Shown: in pieces, positions 33,450 through 43,189 of the stretch
Position numbering within the stretch: the first letter of the stretch is position 1
Layout of the letters: each line of letters starts with the position of its first letter
Source: Lachnospiraceae bacterium
GTDB taxonomy: Bacteria > Bacillota > Clostridia > Lachnospirales > Lachnospiraceae
DNA: 64,000 bases
NCBI GenBank assembly: GCA_024698145.1
Contig: JAILRO010000062.1
Span: 1 to 64,000 of the forward strand
Reading direction: 5' to 3'
Notes under the pieces: generated by a model
Database searches by the model: none
What the model was told of the DNA's origin: nothing
The model's input: the letters and a program-made list of their open reading frames with translations, nothing else
Program-made: the position numbers and the translations under genes

Positions 33450-35467
33450 AGAAACTCATCCTCCGAATTATCCTGAATACGTTTGAATTTTCTTTCAACC
33501 TCGGTTTTTGTAAGTGATATCATTGTAGGTCTTCCGTGAGGACAATTATAAGGATTATCAAGCGTCATTAACTTGTCAAGCAATTCATCAGCCTCTGCAA
33601 AGGATATCTCTGTATTTCCCTTGATAGCCGCCTTACAAGCCATTCCTGAAAGTTTTTCGACAAAGAAATCTACTGATAATTCGCCACGCTCATCCTTTAA
33701 TACATTGATTAATTCGTCAAACAACAATTGAGGGTCAACTCCCATTATATCATCGGGAACTGCACGAATAACAACTGCATCATCGCCAAAGTCCTCAAGT
33801 TCAAAACCGGTCTTTTCAAATAAATCCTTGTGCTCGTTTAACAATGTAAGCTCGGTATTATCAATATGAATAACCTTTGGTGGAAGAAGTTGTTGTGAAT
33901 ATACTGTCTTTTCTGCTGCCATTTTCATCAGCTTCTCAAACATTACTTTTTCGTGAGCGGCATGTTGGTCCATTATATATAACTTGTTATCAAACTCAAT
34001 GAGCCAATATGTCTTAAATACCTGTCCGATAAGACGATGCTGCTTCCTGGCTTCCGGCGAAACGAATTTTTCTATAGGCATGGAAAGCTGTTCTCCGGAT
34101 GTTTCGCTTTGTATAGTTTCTTTTGCTATAGCATCTGTCGTTATTTTCTCGGGTTCCGGACTATTTGATTCTACAGTCTTTGTTTCATTAATTGTTGTAT
34201 CGTTTAATTCTGCGGTATTCGCATCCTTAAGTGGCGTATCATTTAATACACTCGTCCTTACTTCTTCAAACGTTGTATCATTTAGTACAGTTGTTGTGTT
34301 TTTCTCGATTGATACGTTGTTCACTAAAGCTTCTATACTATTTGCTTGAATAACTTCGCCGTATTTTAAAGCTCTTGCTTTATTTTCAAATGGTTCCGGC
34401 ACGTGAGCAGTCTGTCTTTTCTGTCTTTCAATAGTTACAGCCTTCTCTTCTTTTGCGGAACGAAGTGACATATCCTGTATCATTTCAGGTTGTAAAAGAG
34501 ATTGTCGTACTGTGTCCTTAACAAAATCAAATAATTTTTCGTTGTCAGCATACTTGAATTCCATCTTCTGAGGGTGAACATTTACATCAAGTTTCTCGGA
34601 TTCCATAGTAAAATGAAGTGCGGTAAATGGAAAACGATGAATCATGATAAACGATTTGTATCCCTCTTCGATTGCTTTTGTCACAACGTTACTTCTGATT
34701 GCACGCCCGTTGACAAAATAATGTTCAAAGGTTCGATTCCCCTTGGAAACAAATGATTTTCCTATATAACCCTCAACAGATAATCCTCCAACCGAACGCT
34801 TAATAGGTATAAGGTTTGAAGAAATTTCTTTGCCGTATATATGATAGATGACGTCCTGAAGCTTTCCGTTGCCGGACGTTGCAATCTTATTATTGCCATT
34901 AATTATGTATTTGAAAGATATATCAGGTCTTGAAAGTGCAAGCTTTGTAACAAGATCTGTTATATAGCCACCTTCAGTAGTTGGTGTTTTGAGGAATTTC
35001 TTTCTTGCAGGAACATTGTAAAAGAGATTTTTGATAATCAATGTCGTTCCTGTCGGAGCACCTATTTCCTCGCATGAAATCTCCTTTCCACCATGAATCT
35101 CATAAAGAAGTCCGGTTATATCCGAAGGAGTTTTAGTAATGCATTCGACCTGTGAAACCGCAGCAATACTTGCAAGCGCTTCACCACGGAAACCAAGAGA
35201 ACTTACTGACAACAAGTCCTCAATTCTCATTATTTTACTTGTCGCATGTCTTATAAATGCAGTCGGGACGTCTTCTTTTGCAATCCCGCCACCGTTATCG
35301 GTTATACGAAGAAAAGCTATTCCGCCTTCTTTGATCTCAACGGTTATTGCGGTTGCACCTGCATCTATAGCATTCTCTATAAGCTCTTTTGCTACGGAAG
35401 AAGGTCTGTCTATAACCTCTCCTGCTGCAATTTTATTGATTGTTTCCTGGTCTAATACTTTTATCAT
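33446..35467 (-). CDS. mutL: DNA mismatch repair protein MutL
   Basis: 673 residues. GHKL ATPase motifs: ELIENAIDAGAT, DNGGGI, GFRGEALASI. The long linker (about 360-470) contains a weak repeat of VLNDT-like units. The C-terminal domain has the endonuclease motif DQHAAHEKVMFE and the CPHGRP zinc-site motif, so it should nick DNA itself, as in Bacillus. It follows mutS by 22 bases. Confidence 0.96.
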   Translation of the reverse strand: MIKVLDQETINKIAAGEVIDRPSSVAKELIENAIDAGATAITVEIKEGGIAFLRITDNGGGIAKEDVPTAFIRHATSKIMRIEDLLSVSSLGFRGEALASIAAVSQVECITKTPSDITGLLYEIHGGKEISCEEIGAPTGTTLIIKNLFYNVPARKKFLKTPTTEGGYITDLVTKLALSRPDISFKYIINGNNKIATSGNGKLQDVIYHIYGKEISSNLIPIKRSVGGLSVEGYIGKSFVSKGNRTFEHYFVNGRAIRSNVVTKAIEEGYKSFIMIHRFPFTALHFTMESEKLDVNVHPQKMEFKYADNEKLFDFVKDTVRQSLLQPEMIQDMSLRSAKEEKAVTIERQKRQTAHVPEPFENKARALKYGEVIQANSIEALVNNVSIEKNTTTVLNDTTFEEVRTSVLNDTPLKDANTAELNDTTINETKTVESNSPEPEKITTDAIAKETIQSETSGEQLSMPIEKFVSPEARKQHRLIGQVFKTYWLIEFDNKLYIMDQHAAHEKVMFEKLMKMAAEKTVYSQQLLPPKVIHIDNTELTLLNEHKDLFEKTGFELEDFGDDAVVIRAVPDDIMGVDPQLLFDELINVLKDERGELSVDFFVEKLSGMACKAAIKGNTEISFAEADELLDKLMTLDNPYNCPHGRPTMISLTKTEVERKFKRIQDNSEDEFL

Positions 35468-35489
35468 GTTTATATCCTTTCAATAACTG

Positions 35490-38135
35490 TCATCCCTTAA
35501 GTCTTTCCTGTAAATCATTAAGATATAACATTGCTTTCATCGGTGTCATATTGGATAAATCAAGTGCTTTGATATCCGCAACAACGCTGGATTCTTCAGC
35601 ATTTTCAAAAAGTGATAACTGTCCTGCGGTCTCTTTTTTCTTGCCCTTCTTATTCTTATCTGCAGATAAAATCTGAGGCATAATATCAGCCGCTGCTGTT
35701 ACATTGATATCATGGTCGGAAAGATCAACTGAAATCTCTTTTGCTCGTGAAAGCACAACATCCGGAACACCTGCAAGTTTAGCTACCTGAATACCGTAGC
35801 TTTTATCTGCACCGCCTTTAATAATCTTACGAAGGAATACAATATCGTCACCGGATTCCTTCACGGATATGCAGTAGTTATTAACTCCGGATAATTTGCC
35901 CTCAAGCTCAGTAAGTTCATGATAATGCGTTGCAAACAGTGTTTTTGCACCCAATAAATCTTTAGAACTTATATATTCAACAACAGCCCACGCGATAGAT
36001 AGTCCGTCATATGTTGAAGTTCCACGACCAATCTCATCAAGAATAAGCAAACTGTTAGGTGTAGCGTTACGAAGAATATTGGCAACCTCACTCATTTCCA
36101 CCATAAATGTACTTTGACCGGAAGCCAAATCATCAGAAGCACCAACTCTTGTAAATATCCTGTCAACAATTCCGATATCCGCGTGGCTTGCCGGAACAAA
36201 AGAACCAATCTGAGCCATAAGAACAATAAGTGCAACCTGACGCATATAGGTTGATTTACCTGCCATATTCGGTCCTGTTATAATTGAAAGTCGATTGTCT
36301 TCGTTGTCAAGTAAGGTATCATTTACAATGAAGGAATCATTAGCGAGCACCTTTTCAACAACAGGATGTCGTCCATCTTTGATATCTATTCTGCCCTCGG
36401 TATTAATCTGCGGTCTGATAAAATGATTCTTCTCCGCAACATATGCAAGAGAAGCCAACGCGTCAAGATCTGCAATGATTTTAGCACTTTTCTGCACACG
36501 CTTAACTTCTGCGGCAAGCTTGTCTCTTACTTCAGCAAACAAATCATATTCCAAACCATAGAGTCTGTCTTCTGCGCCTAATATTTTTCCTGCTATATCC
36601 TCTAATTCATCAGAGGAATAACGCTCTGAATTTGCAAGTGTTTGTTTTCGGATAAAGTAATCCGGAGCAAGATTTTTGTAGGAATTGGTTACATCAAAAT
36701 AATAACCAAAAACCTTGTTAAACTTAATCTTAAGATTCTTGATTCCGGTGGCTTCACGTTCTTTGGTTTCAAGGTCAAGAAGCCATTCTTTGCCGTCTGA
36801 TTTGGCACTCTTTAACATGTCAACATCAGAGTTGTAACCGTCCTTTATTATACCGCCCTCTTTTACCATAATTGGCGGTTCTTCAACGATTGACGCTTCG
36901 ATAAGTTCATATAAATCCTTAAGTTCATCTAGTTCCTCGTCATATTTATGTAAAAGTCCGCCACCAAACTCATGTAATACTGTTCTTACGTGCGGAAGTA
37001 TTGCAATAGAGTTTTTAAATGCAATCAAATCTCTTGGGTTTGCAGTCCTTAATGTTATTCTTGTCATAAGTCGTTCAAGATCATAAACTACCTGAAGATA
37101 TTCACGAAGTTCATCTCTTGAAATCATCGAATTATTAAAGGCATCTATAACATCATATCTGTCTTCGATTTCTTTTGCACTTTTTAAAGGCTGCTCAACC
37201 ATAGAACGCAAATTTCTGGCACCCATAGCAGTCTTGGTTTTGTCAAGAACCCACAAAAGGGAACCGTATTTGTTCTTGTCACGCATAGTTTCGGTAAGTT
37301 CAAGGTTACGTCTTGTAGAACTATCAAGTACAACATAATCTTCGACATTATATGTACGTATATGATTCATGTGCTCTATTGCACCTTTTTGCGTATCTTT
37401 TAGATAATATATAAGACAGCCAATCGAACGAATTGCCGCATCATAATCTTTTAGTCCCAAACCTTCAAGATTCATCACTGAAAACTGATCTTTTATGAGA
37501 TTAATATCCATATCATAGTCATAATACCAGTCTTCCATAACAGAAACCATCATGTGCTCTTTTTTGCAAATATCATTTATACTGACATGAAGTTCGGTAT
37601 TCTCGTCGATAGGGACGTTACTGCTTATAAGCACTTCTACCGGCGAAAACTTGGATATTTCATCAATGACCTTGGATAAACCGGATACCTCTGTAGTGAA
37701 GAAATCGCCGGTTGTAATATCTGCAAATGCGATGCCATAATTCTCATCGCGGTATATGCTCATAAGGTAGTTGTTTTTTGCATCGTGAAGACTTGCATCG
37801 CTTATGTTTGTTCCTGGTGTAACCACCTTGATAACCTCACGTTTAACAATACCTTTTGCAGTTTTGGGGTCTTCAACCTGTTCACATATAGCAACCTTGT
37901 ATCCTTTTTCAACAAGGCGATTCATATAGTTTTCGTATGCATGAAAAGGAACACCGCACATCGGAGCACGTTCTTCCATACCGCAATTCTTGCCTGTAAG
38001 AGTTATTTCGAGTTCCCGTGACGCAGTTATTGCGTCCTCAAAAAACATCTCATAAAAATCACCTAAACGGTAGAACAATATGCAGTCTTTGTACTCCTCT
38101 TTTGTTTTGCAGTACATTTCCATCATTGGTGTCAT
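35490..38135 (-). CDS. mutS: DNA mismatch repair protein MutS
   Basis: 881 residues. Mismatch-binding Phe-x-Glu is in GDFYEMFFEDA, the Walker A is TGPNMAGKSTYM, and Walker B/signature is LLILDEIGRGTSTYDG with CATHYHEL-type segment (FATHYHEL). The start has GAGGA upstream, inside the end of miaB. MutS recognises mispairs and loads MutL. Confidence 0.97.
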   Translation of the reverse strand: MTPMMEMYCKTKEEYKDCILFYRLGDFYEMFFEDAITASRELEITLTGKNCGMEERAPMCGVPFHAYENYMNRLVEKGYKVAICEQVEDPKTAKGIVKREVIKVVTPGTNISDASLHDAKNNYLMSIYRDENYGIAFADITTGDFFTTEVSGLSKVIDEISKFSPVEVLISSNVPIDENTELHVSINDICKKEHMMVSVMEDWYYDYDMDINLIKDQFSVMNLEGLGLKDYDAAIRSIGCLIYYLKDTQKGAIEHMNHIRTYNVEDYVVLDSSTRRNLELTETMRDKNKYGSLLWVLDKTKTAMGARNLRSMVEQPLKSAKEIEDRYDVIDAFNNSMISRDELREYLQVVYDLERLMTRITLRTANPRDLIAFKNSIAILPHVRTVLHEFGGGLLHKYDEELDELKDLYELIEASIVEEPPIMVKEGGIIKDGYNSDVDMLKSAKSDGKEWLLDLETKEREATGIKNLKIKFNKVFGYYFDVTNSYKNLAPDYFIRKQTLANSERYSSDELEDIAGKILGAEDRLYGLEYDLFAEVRDKLAAEVKRVQKSAKIIADLDALASLAYVAEKNHFIRPQINTEGRIDIKDGRHPVVEKVLANDSFIVNDTLLDNEDNRLSIITGPNMAGKSTYMRQVALIVLMAQIGSFVPASHADIGIVDRIFTRVGASDDLASGQSTFMVEMSEVANILRNATPNSLLILDEIGRGTSTYDGLSIAWAVVEYISSKDLLGAKTLFATHYHELTELEGKLSGVNNYCISVKESGDDIVFLRKIIKGGADKSYGIQVAKLAGVPDVVLSRAKEISVDLSDHDINVTAAADIMPQILSADKNKKGKKKETAGQLSLFENAEESSVVADIKALDLSNMTPMKAMLYLNDLQERLKG

Positions 38136-38139
38136 TGTG

Positions 38140-39561
38140 TTAATTCCTCGTTTCTTCTACTATTTCACCCATATAATAAAATCCCATAGCCTTTGTAAGC
38201 TTTACCTTGTAAAACTTGCCGACCATATCTTCTGTTCCCGGAAAATGAACAAGTAAGTTATTGGAAAGCCTTCCGGTTACAAGTGACGAATCCTGCTCGT
38301 TTATACCTTCTACAAGCACTTCGTCGATATTTCCTTCAAATCTTGCACAGGTTTCTTTTGCAATGTTCTGTACTTCTTTAAGAAGCATGTCAAAACGTTC
38401 TTTGATTTCCTGTTCTGATGACGCAAATTCCATACTTGCAGCCGGTGTACCTGTTCTTTTTGAATAAATGAAGGTAAATGCCGAATCGTATCTAACCTTT
38501 CTTACAACGTCGAGTGTTTCCATGAAATCTTCTTCTGTTTCTGTAGGAAAACCTACAATTATATCTGTTGTAAGAGATATATCTGGAATAGCTGTTTTAA
38601 TCTTATCAACCAGCGCAAGGTACTGTTCTTTTGTGTAATGACGATTCATATCATTAAGTATCTTACTGCTTCCGGATTGAACAGGTAAATGAAGATGCTT
38701 ACATATATTCTTTGATTTGGCCATAACATCAATAAGCTCATCTGAAAGATCTTTTGGATGCGAAGTCATAAAACGAATTCTTTTAAGACCTTCAATTTTC
38801 TCGATTCGTCTTAAAAGCTCTGCAAAAGTTATGCTTGGTTCTAATGTTTTTCCGTAAGAGTTAACATTTTGTCCTAATAACATAACCTCAACAACACCGT
38901 CTGCAACAAGTTCTTCTATTTCCTTAATAATATCCTCCGGTTTTCGTGAACGTTCTCTTCCTCTTACATACGGTACGATGCAATAAGTACAGAAGTTATT
39001 GCAGCCAAACATAATGTTGACACCGCATTTGAAATCGTATTTACGCTCACTAGGGAGGTCCTCAACTATTTCTGAAGTACCCTCCCAAATATCAATAACC
39101 ATATCGGTTGTATTAAGTTTCATTTCAATTAATTCAGCTAATTTAAATACATTATGAGTTCCGAATATGATATCAACATGACGATAACTTTGTTTGATTT
39201 TCTCAACAACAAGACTCTCCTGCATCATGCAACCGCAAAGTGCAATCATCATGTGTGGATTTTTCTTTTTGTATTTCTTGAGTTGTCCAAGTCTTCCGTA
39301 AACGCGAAGGTTTGCATTCTCTCTTACCGTACAGGTATTCATGATAAGAAAGTCACAATCCTCGCTATCGGTTCTTACGTATCCAATAGTTTCTAATATT
39401 CCTTCAAGTTTCTCGCTGTCTTTGGCGTTCATCTGACAGCCAAAACATACACTGTAATATGTAAGTGGTCTGCCCAGCTCTTTGGACAGTCCGTTAATAT
39501 GCTCTTTCAAGCGATTCATTATTTCCTTCTGACGAAGTGCTTCCGCTTCGCTGGTGTTCAT
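38140..39561 (-). CDS. miaB: tRNA-2-methylthio-N6-dimethylallyladenosine synthase
   Basis: 473 residues. N-terminal cluster-binding cysteines begin at CFGCQMNAKDSE; the radical-SAM cluster is GCNNFCTYCIVPYVRGRERSR; a TRAM domain ends the protein (GNIDEVLVEGI onward). It thiomethylates i6A37 made by MiaA. First gene of the run, with a promoter at 39611-39639. Confidence 0.96.
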   Translation of the reverse strand: MNTSEAEALRQKEIMNRLKEHINGLSKELGRPLTYYSVCFGCQMNAKDSEKLEGILETIGYVRTDSEDCDFLIMNTCTVRENANLRVYGRLGQLKKYKKKNPHMMIALCGCMMQESLVVEKIKQSYRHVDIIFGTHNVFKLAELIEMKLNTTDMVIDIWEGTSEIVEDLPSERKYDFKCGVNIMFGCNNFCTYCIVPYVRGRERSRKPEDIIKEIEELVADGVVEVMLLGQNVNSYGKTLEPSITFAELLRRIEKIEGLKRIRFMTSHPKDLSDELIDVMAKSKNICKHLHLPVQSGSSKILNDMNRHYTKEQYLALVDKIKTAIPDISLTTDIIVGFPTETEEDFMETLDVVRKVRYDSAFTFIYSKRTGTPAASMEFASSEQEIKERFDMLLKEVQNIAKETCARFEGNIDEVLVEGINEQDSSLVTGRLSNNLLVHFPGTEDMVGKFYKVKLTKAMGFYYMGEIVEETRN

Positions 39562-39610
39562 TTATAATCTCCTTTATTGCATAATTTTCCCATGTTAAAG
39601 TTTCGTTCAT

Positions 39611-39639
39611 ATTATACATTGCACTAATTATAAATGCAA
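39611..39639 (-). promoter_or_regulatory. Promoter of miaB-mutS-mutL-miaA
   Basis: TTGCAT (39634-39639), 17 bases, consensus TATAAT (39611-39616) on the minus strand. Confidence 0.72.
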
Positions 39640-39654
39640 TGCTTATAAAATAAT

Positions 39655-39681
39655 AAGGGAATGACTTTTTGTCATTCCCTT
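39655..39681 (-). terminator. Terminator after the ECF sigma run
   Basis: AAGGGAATGAC-loop-GTCATTCCCTT, an 11-bp perfect stem; on the minus strand it is followed by ATTATTTTAT. It separates the sigma-factor run from miaB. Confidence 0.82.
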
Positions 39682-39692
39682 AAACGCAATTA

Positions 39693-39914
39693 TTATTTGA
39701 TTATAAGTCCGCCTATTACCGATACCAGCCCCACAATTATTAGTAAAGCTATTGCTACGGATATAAATCCGGTTACTGCTAATACTATGAATATTATTGG
39801 GAAAAGTAAAACTGATAATATAATTCTGGTGATGCCCCATGCGGCCTTTATCGCAAATATTATTAGTTTGAATATTAATGCGATTAGTAATACGACAAAT
39901 ACAAATGTCAACAT
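39693..39914 (-). CDS. Small hydrophobic membrane protein
   Basis: 73 residues, almost wholly hydrophobic, two or three helices. ATG 39914 lies ten bases after AGGGG; an in-frame GTG three codons upstream is too near the ribosome site. No family recognised. It is the last gene of the sigma-factor run and shares its terminator. Confidence 0.6.
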   Translation of the reverse strand: MLTFVFVVLLIALIFKLIIFAIKAAWGITRIILSVLLFPIIFIVLAVTGFISVAIALLIIVGLVSVIGGLIIK

Positions 39915-39943
39915 ACTTTCCACGCCCCTTCTATAACATAAAA

Positions 39944-40726
39944 CTATTTCTGTTCAGATGTTTGTTCGGTTTTTTCTTGAATCTCTGAACTATCGTCAAT
40001 TGCTTTTATTATTGCATCTTCGATTTTATCAATATCTTCATCGGTGACTTCTTCACCTTCTTCACCATTTTCCTCGATGTAATTCTTGATTTTATTACCG
40101 TTGATATTAATCGATTCGTCATTTTTGTTAACTCTTACCAGCTCATTTCCGTGTTCGTCGGTTATAATTACATCATCATCTGCAATTCTTACATTGACTT
40201 TACTGTTGCTTAAAGCTTCATCAACATCCTCAATTGCATCTGAAACATTATCGGCAATTTCTTCAATATCAATGTTTTTGCCAACTTCAACAACTTCGCC
40301 CGCAAAGCTTAACGCACCAATGATGAATGAAACAATCATCATAATTCCGCATACTATTGTAAGTCCCATTGAAACGAATATTCCAATCAGCACCTTAGTC
40401 TGACTCTTTTTAAATGATTCCTTTTTGTCGATGTCAATATCTGCAGGCGTAAGTTCCACTCCGCAATTAGAGCAATATTTCATGTTGGAACTAACATAAG
40501 TATTGCAGTTGGAACATTTTACTTTATTGTTAGAAGTTCTAACTACAAGGTAAACGATAAGTCCGATAAAACTTGGAACAAGAACAACCAATGCAGTCCA
40601 AAGTATAGGAATCATACCCCTGTCTTCTGCATCTCTGTATGTCCATATAGCAAGAAAAATTATTGTTGCTATTGCTGCTATCGCAGCAAGTCCTCCTATA
40701 AAAAATCCTAATCCTAATCCAGCCAT
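39944..40726 (-). CDS. Membrane protein with PLDc_N-like helices and zinc ribbon
   Basis: 260 residues. Two N-terminal helices with IWTYRDAEDRGMIPILW, resembling the phospholipase-D-nuclease N-terminal membrane domain, are followed by a zinc ribbon (CSNCNTYVSSNMKYCSNC at about 71-88), another membrane helix (about 115-140) and a long acidic C-terminal tail. Function unknown. It lies 14 bases after the 40741 gene with AGGAGG upstream, so it belongs to the sigma-factor operon. Confidence 0.7.
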   Translation of the reverse strand: MAGLGLGFFIGGLAAIAAIATIIFLAIWTYRDAEDRGMIPILWTALVVLVPSFIGLIVYLVVRTSNNKVKCSNCNTYVSSNMKYCSNCGVELTPADIDIDKKESFKKSQTKVLIGIFVSMGLTIVCGIMMIVSFIIGALSFAGEVVEVGKNIDIEEIADNVSDAIEDVDEALSNSKVNVRIADDDVIITDEHGNELVRVNKNDESININGNKIKNYIEENGEEGEEVTDEDIDKIEDAIIKAIDDSSEIQEKTEQTSEQK

Positions 40727-40740
40727 AATATTAAACCTCC

Positions 40741-41121
40741 TTAATAATTGTTATTTTTAGCAACCGGAATTATGATTGCTGTCGCAAGCCAGCCTATAAT
40801 CAAATCAACCAATGCCCCTAATAAAGTTATCTTTAATGTTAATTCGCTTGCCTTATTGATAATGTTAGGGATAATCGTGTACGAACCGCCTATTCTTGCC
40901 ATTTCAAATAATACTAGAGCAAAAATGATTCCAATAACGGCGATTACCGTGTTAAGTACTGCCGGAAGCCACCAAAGTTCAATCTTTTTCTTTTCAGTAG
41001 CAGCTTTTGCGGTGATCTTATTCTTGAGAGCAATATTAAGATAATCCGGAACATTATCAGATGCGTATAATTCTTGTAAACGTATATCCATATCTTCATT
41101 ATTCATTGATGTATCTTTCAT
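40741..41121 (-). CDS. Probable anti-sigma factor (two-helix membrane protein)
   Basis: 126 residues. A soluble N-terminal part of about 45 residues (IRLQELYASDNVPDYLN) is followed by two membrane helices. The start overlaps the stop of the ECF sigma gene by four bases. A cytoplasmic head with membrane helices immediately after an ECF sigma factor is the usual layout of an anti-sigma factor. I see no zinc-binding anti-sigma motif, so this is inferred from position. Confidence 0.5.
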   Translation of the reverse strand: MKDTSMNNEDMDIRLQELYASDNVPDYLNIALKNKITAKAATEKKKIELWWLPAVLNTVIAVIGIIFALVLFEMARIGGSYTIIPNIINKASELTLKITLLGALVDLIIGWLATAIIIPVAKNNNY

Positions 41122-41639
41122 ATGCTCACCTCACCTTCCAACAAATCTTTTAATTGTTCTTTTGCATTATGTAGTCGGCTTTTAACTGTACCTTTTGGAA
41201 TATGTAATACTTTGCTTATTTCTTCGATTGATAATTCGCTTCCGTAAAACATTACAACTACTTGTTTTAATTTGTCCGGAAGCTTATCTATACTTGTTCT
41301 AAGCATTTGTTTTTCGTCTTCGTTAACAACATTTTCGGAAATATCCATATTATCATCTGCAATATCTACTTCCATATTGTCAAATGATACGGTAGGAGCA
41401 ATCCGTTCATGTCTTGCATAAGTGGTTTTATGACTCTTCCACAGATTGCTTGCTATTTGCATAAGATAAGCCTTCACATTGCCGCCTCTGTCAAGTTTGT
41501 GTCTTTTTTCGAAAGCAACAAGGAAAGTCTGTTGATACAAATCCTCAGCATCTTCTGTCGTGTAAGTCATTCCCTTGCAAAACCTGTATATGCAATTTCC
41601 GTATTCGTCTATAAGTGACGAAAATTCGTGTATTTCCAT
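41118..41639 (-). CDS. ECF-type RNA polymerase sigma factor
   Basis: 173 residues. Region 2 is visible in YRFCKGMTYTTEDAEDLYQQTFLVAFEK and region 4 in KLPDKLKQVVVMFYGSELSIEEISKVLHIPKGTVKSRLHNAKEQL. It is a small sigma factor that would respond to an envelope or other signal through the adjacent membrane proteins. GGAGGAG precedes the ATG at 41639. The upstream minus-strand sequence has TGAACC at 41699-41704, which could be part of an autoregulated -35 site, but I cannot define the -10. Confidence 0.92.
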   Translation of the reverse strand: MEIHEFSSLIDEYGNCIYRFCKGMTYTTEDAEDLYQQTFLVAFEKRHKLDRGGNVKAYLMQIASNLWKSHKTTYARHERIAPTVSFDNMEVDIADDNMDISENVVNEDEKQMLRTSIDKLPDKLKQVVVMFYGSELSIEEISKVLHIPKGTVKSRLHNAKEQLKDLLEGEVSI

Positions 41640-41739
41640 TTCTCCTCCAGGGAACTTGTTTTATCCTTCTATCTATATATTGTCACAAAAATATAAAAGG
41701 TTCAAAAAAATATAAACTTTTTTCAAACCATTTATATTA

Positions 41740-43131
41740 TTAATCTTTTACAATGTTGTTCATCCATACACCTTTCTTGATCAGCACAAAACCAATTACA
41801 CATTTAATAAGGTCTGCTGCATGAACAAGTGCAAATATATAAGCTGCATCAAGAGAAGTGTAAATGCTTAAAACATACGCAACCGGTACGCTGATCAAAA
41901 GCATAAAAACACTATCAAAAAGAAATGTGATTATAGTCTTACCACCTGCTCTTATAGTGAAATATGAAGTGTGCAGAAATGCGTCTTTGGGCATGATTAT
42001 TGCTTGAATCATGATAAAATGAGTTGCGATTAATTTTGCTGCGTTGTTAGTGTTATAAAGCTTCGGAAATTGACCGGCCGTAGCAAACATTATGCATCCA
42101 ATCAAAATCGAAGTAAATATTGAGCATGCAATAATCTTATTGTCAGTATCTCTTGCTTTCTTCATGTCACCAGCTCCGAGATATTGACCGATTATAATAG
42201 CTACCGAGTCTCCCATTGAAATGAAAACAATATTGAAAATGTTATTTATTGTACTTGCTATGTTTTGTCCTGCGACGACATTAAGTCCTCTTGTTGAATA
42301 TGCCTGTGCAAGCATAGCAACTCCTACAGACCACAAACCTTCATTTAAAAGTATTGGCATTCCTGTGACGAAGAATTTCTTGGCAAGTTCACCCGGTACT
42401 TTGAGCGTTTTAAACATTCCTTTAAAATATGGATATTTGTCTTTGTGACTATACACCCATATAACATTTACAGATGCTTCTACATAACGGGATATAACTG
42501 TTGCTAATGCTGCTCCAACCACACCAAGTTTGGGGAATCCAAACTTACCGAATATCAAAAGGTAATTGAAGGTCAGATTAACAAATACAGCTATTACCCC
42601 TGATATCATTGGAATAAATGTTTCGCCACATTCACGAAGAGTGCTTGAATATAACATTCCCCAATACACTGCCGGTAGCATAAATATTATTACCATCAAA
42701 TAATTATGACCGCACGAAAGAGTCTTTATTAAATCTCCTCCGTCATTGTTTCCGTTAAGATATAATTGTATAAGTTGCTTGCCGTAAAGCACAAATACAG
42801 TAACTGTAATTATTGTTATGGCAAGTCCAAGCCAAAATTTATATCGCAATGTATGTCGGATACCTTCATCATCTTTGTTGCCATAGTATTGAGCAGTGAA
42901 AATTCCAACACCGGAAAGTCCTCCGAACATACAAAGATAAAAGATAAATATTAACTGGTTGACTATTGCAACACCGGACATAGGCTCGGTTCCTAATTGT
43001 CCAACCATTATATTGTCAAGCAAACTTACAAAGTTTGTAATTCCGTTTTGTATCATCATAGGTAAAGCTATGGCGAACAACATTTTATAAAACGCCTTGT
43101 CCCCTATGAACTTTTCTTTGAATTTTTTCAT
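41740..43131 (-). CDS. MATE family multidrug efflux transporter
   Basis: 463 residues with twelve likely membrane helices and MATE signatures near the start (ALPMMIQNGITNFVSLLDNIMVGQLG). It would export drugs or metabolites using a cation gradient; substrate unknown. ATG 43131 is nine bases after an AGAG site and is preferred over the TTG three codons upstream. Confidence 0.92.
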   Translation of the reverse strand: MKKFKEKFIGDKAFYKMLFAIALPMMIQNGITNFVSLLDNIMVGQLGTEPMSGVAIVNQLIFIFYLCMFGGLSGVGIFTAQYYGNKDDEGIRHTLRYKFWLGLAITIITVTVFVLYGKQLIQLYLNGNNDGGDLIKTLSCGHNYLMVIIFMLPAVYWGMLYSSTLRECGETFIPMISGVIAVFVNLTFNYLLIFGKFGFPKLGVVGAALATVISRYVEASVNVIWVYSHKDKYPYFKGMFKTLKVPGELAKKFFVTGMPILLNEGLWSVGVAMLAQAYSTRGLNVVAGQNIASTINNIFNIVFISMGDSVAIIIGQYLGAGDMKKARDTDNKIIACSIFTSILIGCIMFATAGQFPKLYNTNNAAKLIATHFIMIQAIIMPKDAFLHTSYFTIRAGGKTIITFLFDSVFMLLISVPVAYVLSIYTSLDAAYIFALVHAADLIKCVIGFVLIKKGVWMNNIVKD

Positions 43132-43189
43132 ATATATCAACTCTTTTCTTATTTTTAATTTTAGGCATAAAATATAATTATTGCCTAAT

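Noticed and set aside
33984-34349. Antisense frame over the mutL linker
   Set aside because: Shadow of the weak VLNDT repeat in the MutL linker; no ribosome site.
41710-41737. Weak hairpin after the MATE gene as a terminator
   Set aside because: Only AT pairs (ATATAAA/TTTATAT); likely too weak although T-rich sequence follows.
43161-43188. TTAGGCA/TGCCTAA inverted repeat after the C39-like gene as a terminator
   Set aside because: The loop is long and the flank on the minus strand is AAAATTAAAAAT, not a T run.
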